Assembly: GCA_002995625.1 (NCBI GenBank)
Contig: PVBP01000018.1
Span: 1 to 41,987, forward strand
DNA: 41,987 nt
From: Lysobacteraceae bacterium
GTDB taxonomy: Bacteria > Pseudomonadota > Gammaproteobacteria > Xanthomonadales > Ahniellaceae
Direction of reading: 5' to 3'
Under the pieces are notes generated by a model. It ran no database searches. It had not been told where the DNA came from and saw only the letters and a list, made by a program, of their open reading frames with translations. Shown one piece after another: positions 1-10,902 of the stretch. Numbering within the stretch: the stretch's first letter is position 1; every line of letters begins with the position of its first letter. A program made the translations under genes and the position numbers.

Positions 1-682
1 GCACCGACATCGCGCCGAACTCCGCCAGCACTTCGAGCATGACCAGCGCGGCGCCCGCCGCGGCCGCCGGCCAGGCGACCGGCAGCAGCACCCGACGCCA
101 GGCGGCGGCGGGCGAGGCGCCGAGCGTCCGCGCCGCATCGAGCAGCAGCGGGCCTCGCGACAGCAGGGCGGCCCGCACCAGCAGGAACACGTACGGGTAG
201 AGCGCGAGCGAGAGCACGAACACGGCGCCCCCGGTGTTGCGGAGCGACGGCAGCCAGCGGGCGTGCCCGACGAGGTCGATCGCCCAGCCACGCAGCGGGC
301 TGCCGACATCGAACACGCTGACCCAGGTGAACGCGATGACGTAGGCCGGGATCGCCAGCGGCAGCACGAGCAGCACCTCGAGCAGCCGCCGGCCGCGGAA
401 CTCGGCCAGCGCCACGAGGGCACCGAAGCCGCTGCCGACGACGAGCGCGACCGCGACCGTGCCGGCCGCGACGATCAGGGTCGGCGCGATCGAGCCGACC
501 AGCAGATGCTCGCCGAGATGCCGCCAGACGAGCGGATCGGGCGCGCGCCACGCCAGCACCAGCGCGGCCAGCGCGACCAGCGCCGGCGCCGCGGCCACCA
601 GAGCGAGTGCCCCGACCAGCACCCGCGGGACCCGCGACCCGGAGGTCCCGGCGAGCATCCCCTGCGCGAGGCTCACCGGCAC
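1..682 (-). CDS. Ferric-iron ABC transporter permease (FbpB/ThiP type), partial
   Basis: Inner-membrane permease of a probable Fe3+ ABC importer; it would pass iron delivered by the binding protein encoded just upstream. Reading the minus strand gives hydrophobic segments (LVGALALVAAAPALVALAALV near the start) and the typical binding-protein-dependent permease loop EAA-like region: 'LLDAARTLGASPAAAWRRVL' followed by LPVAWPAAAAGAALVMLEVLAEFGAMSV. That last stretch is characteristic of FbpB-type permeases. The gene is cut by the left edge, so the second half is missing. The start is uncertain: GTG at 682, GTG at 676 and ATG at 658 are in frame and none has a clear ribosome binding site. It begins 25-50 bp after the binding-protein stop, so the two form one operon, and an ATPase gene is expected further left. 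Confidence 0.8.
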   Translation of the reverse strand, partial: MPVSLAQGMLAGTSGSRVPRVLVGALALVAAAPALVALAALVLAWRAPDPLVWRHLGEHLLVGSIAPTLIVAAGTVAVALVVGSGFGALVALAEFRGRRLLEVLLVLPLAIPAYVIAFTWVSVFDVGSPLRGWAIDLVGHARWLPSLRNTGGAVFVLSLALYPYVFLLVRAALLSRGPLLLDAARTLGASPAAAWRRVLLPVAWPAAAAGAALVMLEVLAEFGAMSV

Positions 683-707
683 GACGCCGGCATCCGAGGG
701 CCTCGGC

Positions 708-1712
708 TCAGCGCCAACGCGCCCGGTCCATCAGGCGCACGGCCTCGGCCTGGCGCGGACCGGCGACGCGGATCCGGTCGTCGTCGCCCTTGAACGCGCC
801 GAAGCCGGCAAGGATCGGATCCGGCGCCACCGCCGGATTCGCCGGATACTCGAGGTTGTTCGCGGCAAGCAGCCGCTGCGCCTCGACACCCGACCACCAC
901 TCGAGCAGCCGGCGCGCGCCCTCGGGATTCCTCGCGTGCGTCGTCACGCCACCGCCGAAGACGTTGACGTGCGTTCCCTCGCCGTCCTGGTCCGGCCAGA
1001 ACATCGCGACCGGAAAGTCCGGATCCTCGCGCTTGAGCCGCGCGAGGTAGTACATGTTGACGATCGTCGCGTCGCACTCGCCCGCGGCGACCGCGCGGAT
1101 CGCGAGCGTGTCGTCGGGGGTCGGCGCGACCGCGAGGTTCGCCACCCAGCCGCGGACCATCGCCTCGGCGGCCGCGTCGCCGACCGCGTCGATCCGGGTC
1201 GCGACCAGCGACATGTTGTAGACGTTCTTCGAGGTCCGCAGGCACAGGCGGCCCTTCCATGCCGGTCCGGCCAGCGCGGCGTAGGTCGACAGCGTCGACG
1301 GATCGACGCGCCGCGTCGCGTACGCGATGCCGCGCGCGCGACGGCTCAACCCGTACCAGCGGCCATCGGGATCGCGCAGCGCCGCGGGGATGTTCGACCG
1401 CAGGGTCTCCGAATCGAGCGTCGCCAGCAGACCACGCTCGGCCGCCGACCAGAGGTTGCCGACATCCACGGTCAGCAGCACGTCGGCGCGCGTGTCGCGG
1501 CCTTCGGCGGCCAGGCGCTCGACCAGCACCGGGCCCTGGTCGGTCAGCACCCGGACCTCGACCCCGGTGTCGCGGGTGAAGGCATCGAGCATCGGGCGCA
1601 GGAAGGGCTCCTTCTGCGCGGAATACACGACCAGCGGATCGGCGGCAGCGATGCCGGCGACGAGACAGGCGAGGCCCAAGGCCACGGTCTTGAGGATGCG
1701 GATCAGGCTCAC
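708..1712 (-). CDS. Periplasmic Fe(3+)-binding protein of ABC transporter (FbpA/FutA family)
   Basis: Extracellular solute-binding protein, 334 aa, the usual size for FbpA/FutA proteins. It has an n-h-c signal peptide (VALGLACLVAGIAAA, cleavage near residue 24-25) followed by the family's opening motif VVYSAQKEPFLRPMLDAF. Further matches to the fold are 'DVLLTVDVGNLWSAAERGLL', and 'YATRRVDPSTLSTYAALAGPAW'-type text that in this family precedes the K/R-rich hinge; a YY pair (NMYYLARL) near residue 220 sits where iron-binding tyrosines lie in FbpA. The chosen start is GTG; no strong Shine-Dalgarno is visible. The permease follows directly. Regulation by iron is likely because a Fur-like box lies 35 bp upstream. 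Substrate assignment (iron rather than another metal) is inferred from family resemblance and the box. Confidence 0.85.
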   Translation of the reverse strand: MSLIRILKTVALGLACLVAGIAAADPLVVYSAQKEPFLRPMLDAFTRDTGVEVRVLTDQGPVLVERLAAEGRDTRADVLLTVDVGNLWSAAERGLLATLDSETLRSNIPAALRDPDGRWYGLSRRARGIAYATRRVDPSTLSTYAALAGPAWKGRLCLRTSKNVYNMSLVATRIDAVGDAAAEAMVRGWVANLAVAPTPDDTLAIRAVAAGECDATIVNMYYLARLKREDPDFPVAMFWPDQDGEGTHVNVFGGGVTTHARNPEGARRLLEWWSGVEAQRLLAANNLEYPANPAVAPDPILAGFGAFKGDDDRIRVAGPRQAEAVRLMDRARWR

Positions 1713-1747
1713 GGCTTCGGCTCGGGCAGTGGCAAGGAGTGACCGAA

Positions 1748-1766
1748 GATGATATCGATTCGCATT
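1748..1766 (-). promoter_or_regulatory. Probable Fur box upstream of the iron-transport operon
   Basis: The minus-strand 19-mer AATGCGAATCGATATCATC matches the Fur consensus AATGAGAATCATTCTCATT at 14 of 19 positions by my count. It is an AT-rich island in very GC-rich DNA and sits 35 bp upstream of the binding-protein start, where a repressor would cover the promoter. Fur repression of iron importers is established; use of this site is inferred. Confidence 0.6.
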
Positions 1767-1815
1767 TGCATCAACAAGCCCGTCGCGCTCCGCTCCGGCG
1801 GCCGGAAACCGTCAT

Positions 1816-2286
1816 TCATTCGCGATGGTAGGGATGTCCGGCGCCGATCGACCACGCGCGATACAGCTGCTCGACGAGGACGACGCGCACCAGCGCATGC
1901 GGCAGCGTCAGCGCCGACAGCGACCAGACCGCATCGGCGCGCGCGCGCACGGCCTCCGCGTGACCGTCCGGTCCGCCGATCGCGAACACGACCCCGCGCG
2001 CGTCGTGCGACCACGCGGCGAGGCGCTTCGCCAGCTCGGTGCTGCGCCAGGGCTCGCCGCGCTCGTCGAGCAGCACCACGCGCGCGCCGGCCGGAATCGC
2101 GGCGAGCACGCGCTGCCCTTCGTCGAGCACCGCCCGCGCGACGTCACCGGCGCGCCGCTGGCGCCCAGGCGGGATCTCGACCAGCCTCGGCGCGAGGTTC
2201 CGAGGGAACCGGCCGAGGTAATCGGCGGTCGCCACCTCGACCCAGGCCGGGGGCCGATCGCCGACCGCGATGATCGCGCTGCGCAT
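1816..2286 (-). CDS. rlmH: 23S rRNA (pseudouridine1915-N3)-methyltransferase RlmH
   Basis: SPOUT-class methyltransferase that N3-methylates pseudouridine 1915 in helix 69 of 23S rRNA, acting on assembled 70S ribosomes. The 156-aa product has the family length and motifs: VVLLDERGEPWRSTELA, the SAM-knot loop FAIGGPDGH, and the highly conserved C-terminus LSALTLPHALVRVVLVEQLYRAW ending in GHPYHRE. The ATG start gives MRSAIIAVGD, as in relatives. It lies 24 bp downstream of rsfS, the common gammaproteobacterial arrangement, so the two are probably cotranscribed from the promoter before rsfS. Confidence 0.95.
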   Translation of the reverse strand: MRSAIIAVGDRPPAWVEVATADYLGRFPRNLAPRLVEIPPGRQRRAGDVARAVLDEGQRVLAAIPAGARVVLLDERGEPWRSTELAKRLAAWSHDARGVVFAIGGPDGHAEAVRARADAVWSLSALTLPHALVRVVLVEQLYRAWSIGAGHPYHRE

Positions 2287-2310
2287 CCCGGCGCAACGGT
2301 CCGCGCCGGT

Positions 2311-3000
2311 TCAGGCCGGCCGCGCTGCGACCGGCTCCTCGGCGCCGACGGTCCACAGCCGCTCGAGTGCGTAGAACTCGCGGACCCGCGGCAGCATCAC
2401 GTGGACCACGATGTCGCCGAGATCGACCAGTACCCATTCGGCCTCGCGCGCGCCTTCGACGCCGAGCGGCATCGTGCCGATGCGCTTCGCGTGCTTGATG
2501 ACCTCGTCGGCGATCGCCTTGACGTGCGTGGTCGAGGTCCCGCTCGCGACCACCAGCAGGTCGGCGAAGGAGGCGCGCCCGCGGACGTCGATTTCCTGGA
2601 TGTCGCGGGCCTTGATGCGCTCGAGCCCTTCGAGCACCTGGGTCCGCAGCGCGGCGATAGGGTCGACCACCTTCGGCTTCGCGCGGGCGCGCGTGGCGCG
2701 CGTCGCTGCCGGGCTCGCGCTCTTCGGGGTGAGGCTCCGGGAGCGGCTCGCGCCCGGTTTCGATGCGGACCCCGTGGCCGGACGCGCGGCCCCCTTCGTG
2801 GTCCCCGTGGCGGGCGCGGCCTTGGCAGCCGTCTTGCGGACCGGCGAGCCGGCGCCACCGCCCTTGGCGCCCGAGGTCTTGGCCGCTGCGCGGGGGCGTC
2901 CGCCGGTTTCGGCGCCCGCGGGCTGTCTGGTCGTGGATCGTGCCGGCGTGCCGGCTGCCTTGCTGCCGCGGGTTCGCGAAACCGTCTTCGTGCTGGCCAA
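2311..3000 (-). CDS. rsfS: Ribosomal silencing factor RsfS with long basic N-terminal extension
   Basis: RsfS (YbeB/Iojap family) binds ribosomal protein uL14 and blocks 30S-50S joining during nutrient stress. The conserved domain is the C-terminal 110 residues: IKARDIQEIDVRGRASFADLLVVASGTSTTHVKAIADEV, then EWVLVDLGDIVVHVMLPRVREFYALERLW. With the TTG start at 3000 the protein is 229 aa, against about 105 aa in E. coli. The extra 120 residues are Ala/Lys/Arg/Thr/Pro/Ser rich (for example VRKTAAKAAPATGTTKGAA) and look disordered and H1-like. The TTG follows GAGG by 11 nt and lies downstream of a TAGACT -10 element. A shorter form starting at a GTG just before VVDPIAALRTQ cannot be excluded. Confidence 0.85.
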   Translation of the reverse strand: MASTKTVSRTRGSKAAGTPARSTTRQPAGAETGGRPRAAAKTSGAKGGGAGSPVRKTAAKAAPATGTTKGAARPATGSASKPGASRSRSLTPKSASPAATRATRARAKPKVVDPIAALRTQVLEGLERIKARDIQEIDVRGRASFADLLVVASGTSTTHVKAIADEVIKHAKRIGTMPLGVEGAREAEWVLVDLGDIVVHVMLPRVREFYALERLWTVGAEEPVAARPA

Positions 3001-3049
3001 GTGAGTGGTTGCCTCGCCTCGTCGGGGCGGCGCTGCCGCCGGTGACCGC

Positions 3050-3055
3050 AGTCTA
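3050..3055 (-). promoter_or_regulatory. Candidate -10 element (TAGACT) for rsfS-rlmH
   Basis: The minus strand reads GGGCTGCCTAGACTGCGG in the 92-bp gap between the nadD stop and the proposed rsfS start. TAGACT is a good sigma-70 -10 hexamer 50 bp before the TTG start; no convincing -35 was seen. It suggests that rsfS can be transcribed independently of nadD. Confidence 0.35.
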
Positions 3056-3092
3056 GGCAGCCCCGACCGGCGCCACAAGCCACCCGTCGGCC

Positions 3093-3725
3093 TCAGTCGG
3101 CCCGGTAGAGCCCGTGTTCGCGGATGTAGTCGGCGACCGCGGGCGGCACGAGGTAGTCGATGCTGCGGCCGCCGGCAAGGCGCGCACGCAGGTCCGTCGA
3201 CGAGATCGGCAGCGGCGTCACGTCGATCGGCAGCACGCCGCCGGACGGGCGTTGCGCGAGCGCCGAGGGTCCGCCGATGCGCCGCGCGTACCACTCGGCC
3301 GCGACCTCGGCCTCGAACACCGGTTCATGGCCGGGACGCGCGATCACGCCGATGTGTGCCAGGTCGAACAGACGGGTCCAGCGCGACCATGACGACAGGC
3401 CGGCGAACGCATCGATGCCGACCAGCAGGACCAGCGGCTCGGATGGACCGAACTCGGCCCGCAGCTCGAGCAGGGTATCCACCGTGTACGAGGGGCCGTC
3501 ACGCCGGAGCTCGCGCGCGTCGACGACGAGCCGGGACTGTCCCGCGACCGCCCTCCGCAGCATCGCGACGCGATCGGCCGCGGACGTGGCCGGCGACTCG
3601 CGGTGCGGTGGGCGCGCGGCCGGCACGAGATGCACCGGGCAGTCGAGTGCCTCGGCGACGTCGAGCGCCGCGCGCAGGTGCCCATGGTGGACCGGATCGA
3701 AGGTGCCGCCGAGGATCGCGCGCAT
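3093..3725 (-). CDS. nadD: Nicotinate-mononucleotide adenylyltransferase
   Basis: Cytoplasmic enzyme of NAD biosynthesis: nicotinate mononucleotide plus ATP gives deamido-NAD. The 210-aa product opens with the nucleotidyltransferase signature GGTFDPVHHGHLR (residues 5-17, with the HxGH motif), contains the adenine-loop sequence VLLVGIDAFAGLSSW and the C-terminal phosphate-binding motif ISSTDLRARL, and ends YIREHGLYRAD as typical NadD does. The ATG start is 2 nt after the holA stop, indicating translational coupling in the order leuS-lptE-holA-nadD, a common gammaproteobacterial operon. Confidence 0.95.
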   Translation of the reverse strand: MRAILGGTFDPVHHGHLRAALDVAEALDCPVHLVPAARPPHRESPATSAADRVAMLRRAVAGQSRLVVDARELRRDGPSYTVDTLLELRAEFGPSEPLVLLVGIDAFAGLSSWSRWTRLFDLAHIGVIARPGHEPVFEAEVAAEWYARRIGGPSALAQRPSGGVLPIDVTPLPISSTDLRARLAGGRSIDYLVPPAVADYIREHGLYRAD

Positions 3726-3727
3726 CG

Positions 3728-4768
3728 TCAGCCCGCCAGCCTGGTCGCCTCTCGCGGCGCGGCGGTCCGCACCAGCAGCCGCTCGAACGCAAGCCACGCG
3801 TCGCCCGGCGCCCGGCCCTTCGCGATCTTCTCGACCAGGGCCGCTTCGACGAATCGCGCCTCCCAGGTCGCGCGCGGCGCGTGTCCGACGACGCGCCGGA
3901 AGAAGGCCATCTTCGTCTGCCAGACACCCGCGGCGCGCATCGCACCGTCGATCGGCTGGCCGGCCTCGACCGCCTGCGCGAGCCGGACGATCGTGCCGAG
4001 CTGCGAGACCAGCCACGGCAGCAGTGCCGGCACGTCCTCGCCCTCGCCGCGCAGCCCGCGCGCGATCCGCAACGCGCGCGCCGCCTCGCCCGCGAGCGCC
4101 GCATCGACCAGCCGGAACACGTCGTAGCGCGCGTGGTCCGCGACCAGCCGCTCGAGGCCCTCGGCGTCGAGCGGCTTGCCGCCGGCGAGCAGCACGAGCT
4201 TGTCGATCTCCTGCGCCGCGGCGAGCAGGTTGCCTTCGACGCGCTCGACCAGCAGGTCGACCGCGTCCCGCGCCAGCGCGAGTCCCGCGGCGCGCGCGCG
4301 CGCCGCGATCCAGCCCGGCAGTTCCTCGGGCTTCATCGGCCAGAACACGACCAGCACACCGGCGGCCGCGACCGCATCGACCCACTTGACGTGGTGCTGC
4401 CGGCTCCAGGTCATCGCGGTGATCAGCAGCACGGTGTCGGGCGGCGGATCCTGCGCCCACGCGATCAGCGCCTCGCTGCCGGCGCCCGAGCCCCTGCGGT
4501 CGGGTCGACCGGTCGGCAGCCGGATCTCGACCAGCCGTCGCGTCGCGAACAGCGACCGATTCGCGCCGGCGCGCGCGAGGTCGTTCCAGTCGAAGTCACC
4601 GTCGGCATCGAAGACTTCGCGTTCGACGTACCCAAGGGCGCGGGCGCGGGCGCGCAGCGCGTCCGCGGCCTCGATCAGCCGCAGGTGCTCGTCGCCGGCC
4701 AGCAGGTAGACGGGCTTGAGCTCCTGGCCCGCGAGGTGCCGCGCGAGGGCGTCGGGACGGAGCTCCAC
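3728..4768 (-). CDS. holA: DNA polymerase III delta subunit
   Basis: Clamp-loader delta subunit, which opens the beta sliding clamp. At 346 aa it matches the family. Recognisable parts are the N-terminal LKPVYLLAGDEHLRLIEAADALR, the region FATRRLVEIRLPTGRP, VLLITAMTW in the AAA+-like fold, and the C-terminal collar helices (RIARGLRGEGEDVPALLPWLVSQL). No Walker motifs are expected because delta does not hydrolyse ATP. Its ATG lies 9 bp from the lptE stop and its stop lies 2 bp from nadD, so it is the middle gene of the operon. Confidence 0.93.
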   Translation of the reverse strand: MELRPDALARHLAGQELKPVYLLAGDEHLRLIEAADALRARARALGYVEREVFDADGDFDWNDLARAGANRSLFATRRLVEIRLPTGRPDRRGSGAGSEALIAWAQDPPPDTVLLITAMTWSRQHHVKWVDAVAAAGVLVVFWPMKPEELPGWIAARARAAGLALARDAVDLLVERVEGNLLAAAQEIDKLVLLAGGKPLDAEGLERLVADHARYDVFRLVDAALAGEAARALRIARGLRGEGEDVPALLPWLVSQLGTIVRLAQAVEAGQPIDGAMRAAGVWQTKMAFFRRVVGHAPRATWEARFVEAALVEKIAKGRAPGDAWLAFERLLVRTAAPREATRLAG

Positions 4769-4777
4769 GGCGACCGC

Positions 4778-5269
4778 TCAGCGCACCCGCGCGAGCCGCT
4801 CGAGCACCGCGCGCTCGACGTCGCGCGCGAGCTCGCGCCGCAGGAGATCGCCCTGCGCCTGGGCGCCGAGCGCCTGGGTCTCGTCGAAGACGAAGTCGCG
4901 CGCGAGCTCGACCGTCGCGCGCGGCAGCAGCACCGCGCCCGAGGCATCGACGACCTCGAACTCGACCCGGTGCCGGATCACGAACTCCTGCACCCGGGCG
5001 GCGCGCGAGATCGTCAACGCCTCCTGCGCGACCTGGTCGACCGCGATCCGGACCACGGTCACGCCGTCGGCGGCGGGCGCCAGCGTCGCTCCCTGGCGCG
5101 CCAGCTCGTTGCGCACGCCGCGCGCGACCGGGCTCGCCGGGTCGACGGCCTCGACGTGGACGCGGGCGAGCGCCGGCGACAGCGGCAGGTCGCGGCGCAG
5201 TTCGAAGCCGCACGCCGCGAGCGCGCCGACGAGGCAGGCGGCGACGAGACCACGCAGGACCGCTGTCAT
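4778..5269 (-). CDS. lptE: LPS-assembly lipoprotein LptE
   Basis: Outer-membrane lipoprotein that plugs the LptD barrel and helps insert lipopolysaccharide at the cell surface. The 163-aa product has a lipoprotein signal with lipobox LAAC at residues 17-20, followed by GFELRRDLPLSP, which corresponds to the GF(H/E)LR opening of mature LptE. The rest matches LptE in size and pattern (RNELARQGATL, FVFDETQALG). It lies 13 bp after leuS and 9 bp before holA, its standard position, which supports the assignment despite low sequence conservation in this family. Confidence 0.9.
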   Translation of the reverse strand: MTAVLRGLVAACLVGALAACGFELRRDLPLSPALARVHVEAVDPASPVARGVRNELARQGATLAPAADGVTVVRIAVDQVAQEALTISRAARVQEFVIRHRVEFEVVDASGAVLLPRATVELARDFVFDETQALGAQAQGDLLRRELARDVERAVLERLARVR

Positions 5270-5282
5270 CGCACGGACCTCC

Positions 5283-8499
<3,217 letters not shown>

Positions 8500-8515
8500 G
8501 GGATCCGGGCCCGAC

Positions 8516-8587
8516 GCCGGTCGATCAGTCGTCGCCGACGAGCCGCGCCCGCCGGATCCCCGGCCGCCACTGCGCGGGCCAGTCGGC
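8516..8587. repeat. 72-bp direct repeat, left copy (duplicated 3' end of hydrolase gene)
   Basis: Identical to 10903-10974 except at two positions (70/72). Read on the minus strand it encodes the last 20 residues of the carbon-nitrogen hydrolase and its TGA stop, with one residue change (VGDD here, VGED in the intact gene). GCCGAC at 8534-8539 and GTCGGC at 8582-8587 form a short inverted pair inside it. It marks the left edge of the island 8588-10902. Confidence 0.9.
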
Positions 8588-8628
8588 CATGATCGTGTCA
8601 GACCCGTGACCCGAAGCCAGTCTGGCGG

Positions 8629-10080
8629 CTAGTCTAGCCGTCGCAAGGTGACCACCGCAGCCAAGCCCGTCAGCAACGCCAGCGCCACGATCCACACCTG
8701 GTTGGGACCCGGAACGGGTGTCGCCGGTTGCGGCACCGGCCCAAGTGTCTGAACGTAGAGGTCACAGCCGGGTCGATCATCGGGAACAAGGTTCGACGCG
8801 AGTGAGGCAAAGGCCAGCGTGCGGCCGTCGCCACTGATCGCGATCCGTTGCAAGTAGTTGCGTGGAGGACTCTGAAAGATGAGGTCCGTCCCGCAAGGCA
8901 GCGCATTCGGCGGCATTGCAAGCGGGCGAGCAACGGCACGATTCGTGTTTGTCTCCCAATCGTAGACTCGCACGATATCGTTCGACAGAAAGAACCCATA
9001 GTCGAGATAGAGCAGGCGCCTGCCATCCGCCGAGAGATGCGGCGCGATCGACCCCAGCTGATTGATCGAACTTGCCAGCCGCACTGTCCCCGTGGAGCGC
9101 TGCTTGACCACCAGCTTCGATCCCGTCGGAAGTCCGGTGCCGAGGTTGGATGCCAAAGTAATAAATGCCACAAAGTCTCCATCATCGCTCAGCGCAAACA
9201 TCTCCCCGCTCGATGAGTTGCCAGGCTCTCCCACGCTCGATTGCGAGACCAGCTCGATCTGGCCTGATGCAACATCCAGAGCGTAGAGGTGGGTATCACG
9301 CTGCGGATTCGGAGCGCCGGTGGTCAAGATAGGCCCCCGTGAATCGAAAACGATGTGATTGCCATCGCGACTGATCTGAAACTCGCCCCCCATATCAAAC
9401 CTGTCAAGACCTCGTCGGATCACTCGCAATACGTTGCCCTGCAAGGACCTTTCGCAGAAGGCCACCTCATTGCCGCCCACCGGCAACCCAGCAAGAACCT
9501 TGCACATAAACAGCAGTCTTGATGCCGAACCGTCAATCAGGCCATAGGCCCCACGCCAGCCAGGGGCAATCGCATCGTCAGCGGTCAACGCACGAACCTG
9601 CCGAGTCTGTCGGTCGTAGAGGTAGGTGTAGGCGCCGGGTGTCGATGCGGCAGGATCCAGGTTGGTCGCGCTCGAGACGAAAGAAACGAAGCGCCCATCC
9701 CGGCTTATCGACAGAGGACCAGCATCGATCGCCCCACCACCCGGCCGGATAGACAGGTTCTGGAACCCGCCCTCCGGCGTGCGCGAGGCGAGTTCGACCG
9801 TGCCATTGCGGCGATCGATCACGATCAGCTGTGAAACGGGCACGGAGAGTGGCGGCAGGCCCTCGATCTGTCCCAGGGCCACAAACACAGCAATCACTTG
9901 GCCATCGTCAGAGGCCGCCATCCGCCAGAACTGGGTCGGCTGCTCGCTGACTCGATCGATCAAGCGCTCCGGTGGCAGATCTTGCATCTGCGCTTTGACC
10001 GCAGGCCAGAAACCGGGGAATATCGCGACGCTCACCAGAGCGATCCTGAGAAGAGTCGTGAAGCAATTGATCTCGTTCAT
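8629..10080 (-). CDS. Secreted PD40/TolB-like beta-propeller protein with IPTL-like C-terminal anchor
   Basis: A 483-aa exported protein. The ATG at 10080 follows GAGGGATACG and gives a signal peptide (LLRIALVSVAIFPGFWPAVKA). The body has repeated PD40-type blades: 'ISRDGRFVSFVSSATNL', 'ISRDGNHIVFDSRGP', 'LSDDGDFVAFITLASNL', LSADGRRLLYLD and 'ISGDGRTLAFASLASNL', each followed by a (D)LYxxD/R element. The C-terminus VPGPNQVWIVALALLTGLAAV plus an RR-containing tail has the Pro-Trp motif, hydrophobic helix and basic end of IPTL-CTERM-like sorting signals. Function unknown; probably cell-surface or periplasmic. Lower GC than flanking genes and its place in the repeat-bounded island suggest acquisition. 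Stop TAG lies in the perfect palindrome CGGCTAGTCTAGCCG (8626-8640). Confidence 0.85.
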   Translation of the reverse strand: MNEINCFTTLLRIALVSVAIFPGFWPAVKAQMQDLPPERLIDRVSEQPTQFWRMAASDDGQVIAVFVALGQIEGLPPLSVPVSQLIVIDRRNGTVELASRTPEGGFQNLSIRPGGGAIDAGPLSISRDGRFVSFVSSATNLDPAASTPGAYTYLYDRQTRQVRALTADDAIAPGWRGAYGLIDGSASRLLFMCKVLAGLPVGGNEVAFCERSLQGNVLRVIRRGLDRFDMGGEFQISRDGNHIVFDSRGPILTTGAPNPQRDTHLYALDVASGQIELVSQSSVGEPGNSSSGEMFALSDDGDFVAFITLASNLGTGLPTGSKLVVKQRSTGTVRLASSINQLGSIAPHLSADGRRLLYLDYGFFLSNDIVRVYDWETNTNRAVARPLAMPPNALPCGTDLIFQSPPRNYLQRIAISGDGRTLAFASLASNLVPDDRPGCDLYVQTLGPVPQPATPVPGPNQVWIVALALLTGLAAVVTLRRLD

Positions 10081-10286
10081 CGTATCCCTCGCCATCGTCT
10101 TGCCGACAACAAGCTTTGCACCCCTCCCCCCCGCGACGCAAGCCCCTCCTGAAATCGCCTTTGTGGCCGAACTCCGGCCCGAGCGCGGTTCTGCCGTCCG
10201 ATTCACGCACCGCGGCATCCACGGACTGCCTCCGAATGCGGCCTTTGAAGGACTGCGTCGAGCCATGCCGTTGCTGTTGCGACGGC

Positions 10287-10730
10287 GTGAGCGACGCTAT
10301 CGAGTACGGTTTTGCGAACCTTCCTGGCGACCCGATGTCGCCGGGCGCCGGCTGCGCAGATGGCCGCATTACCGCCGTCTACAACGCAAGCCTGCAGACG
10401 GTGACCGTGACGCTGTCGAACCCGGTCGGCCCGGTGCCACTGCCGGTCGGCACCAAGGTCGTCGTTCACTTCACCGCGCCGGCCCAGGGCCCGGTCGTGC
10501 TGATGGGCGGCGGTGGCAGTCAGTGCCAGTCGATCGCCGCCATCGGCTGGAATTCGTCCTACGAGTGCGTCCTCGATGGGCCGCTGCCGGTCGGCCCGAA
10601 CTCAGCGATCGTCTGGGAATGGAACAACGTCGGCGGACCGCTGTTCCAGCTCGGGCAGAACACGGCCGAGATCACCGTGATCCCGGGGCTTGGCGACCCG
10701 GTGACCGGCAACAACAGCGCGAACTTCTGA
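10287..10730 (+). pseudogene. Truncated secreted-protein gene, C-terminal beta-sandwich (DUF11-like) fragment
   Basis: From a GTG at 10287 the frame encodes 147 aa that are protein-like (GRITAVYNASLQTVTVTLSNP, PLPVGTKVVVHFTAP, AEITVIPGLGDPVTGNNSANF), resembling a DUF11/CARDB-type extracellular domain. Nothing upstream in this frame looks coding, and there is no signal peptide or ribosome binding site, so the 5' part is probably missing. High GC resumes at about 10290, which puts the breakpoint there. On the same strand at 10058, in another frame, GTG starts a signal-peptide-like stretch (VKQLISFIVSLAIVLP); a frameshifted gene joining the two cannot be ruled out. Confidence 0.5.
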
Positions 10731-10739
10731 TCGAGACTG

Positions 10740-10767
10740 CCGGGCGCCTGCGCAAGCGGGCGCCCGG
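10740..10767 (+). terminator. GC-rich hairpin after the truncated gene
   Basis: CCGGGCGCC (10740-10748) pairs perfectly with GGCGCCCGG (10759-10767) around a 10-nt loop, 9 bp after the stop codon of the fragment at 10287-10730. The following TCGTTCC is only weakly T-rich, so it may be an imperfect intrinsic terminator or an mRNA-stabilising stem. Confidence 0.5.
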
Positions 10768-10902
10768 TCGTTCCAGCGGATAGGGCATGCCCGCTCCCTC
10801 GACATCGGGCGCAAGCACGAGGGGACGAGACCCGCTCGACATGACACGGCACCCTTGAAGCACCGGCGTTGGCCGATGCAGGCTAATCCTTGGCCACGGC
10901 CA

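Larger units (their letters stand above)
8588..10902. mobile_element. 2.3-kb island between 72-bp direct repeats; no recombinase seen
   Basis: The stretch between the two repeat copies interrupts what would otherwise be a tight convergent gene pair (8089-8499 and the hydrolase gene). Its left two thirds have clearly lower GC and different codon use from the neighbours. It contains a secreted PD40-repeat protein gene on the minus strand and a truncated secreted-protein gene on the plus strand. There is no integrase, transposase or resolvase in any frame that I could recognise. Insertion followed by re-creation of the gene's 3' end, or a recombination-mediated duplication, would both give this layout; the mechanism is inference. 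Confidence 0.5.

Noticed and set aside
8626-8640. Perfect palindrome CGGCTAGTCTAGCCG at the stop of the PD40 gene
   Set aside because: Too short, no T tract and centred on coding sequence; not called as terminator or recombination site.
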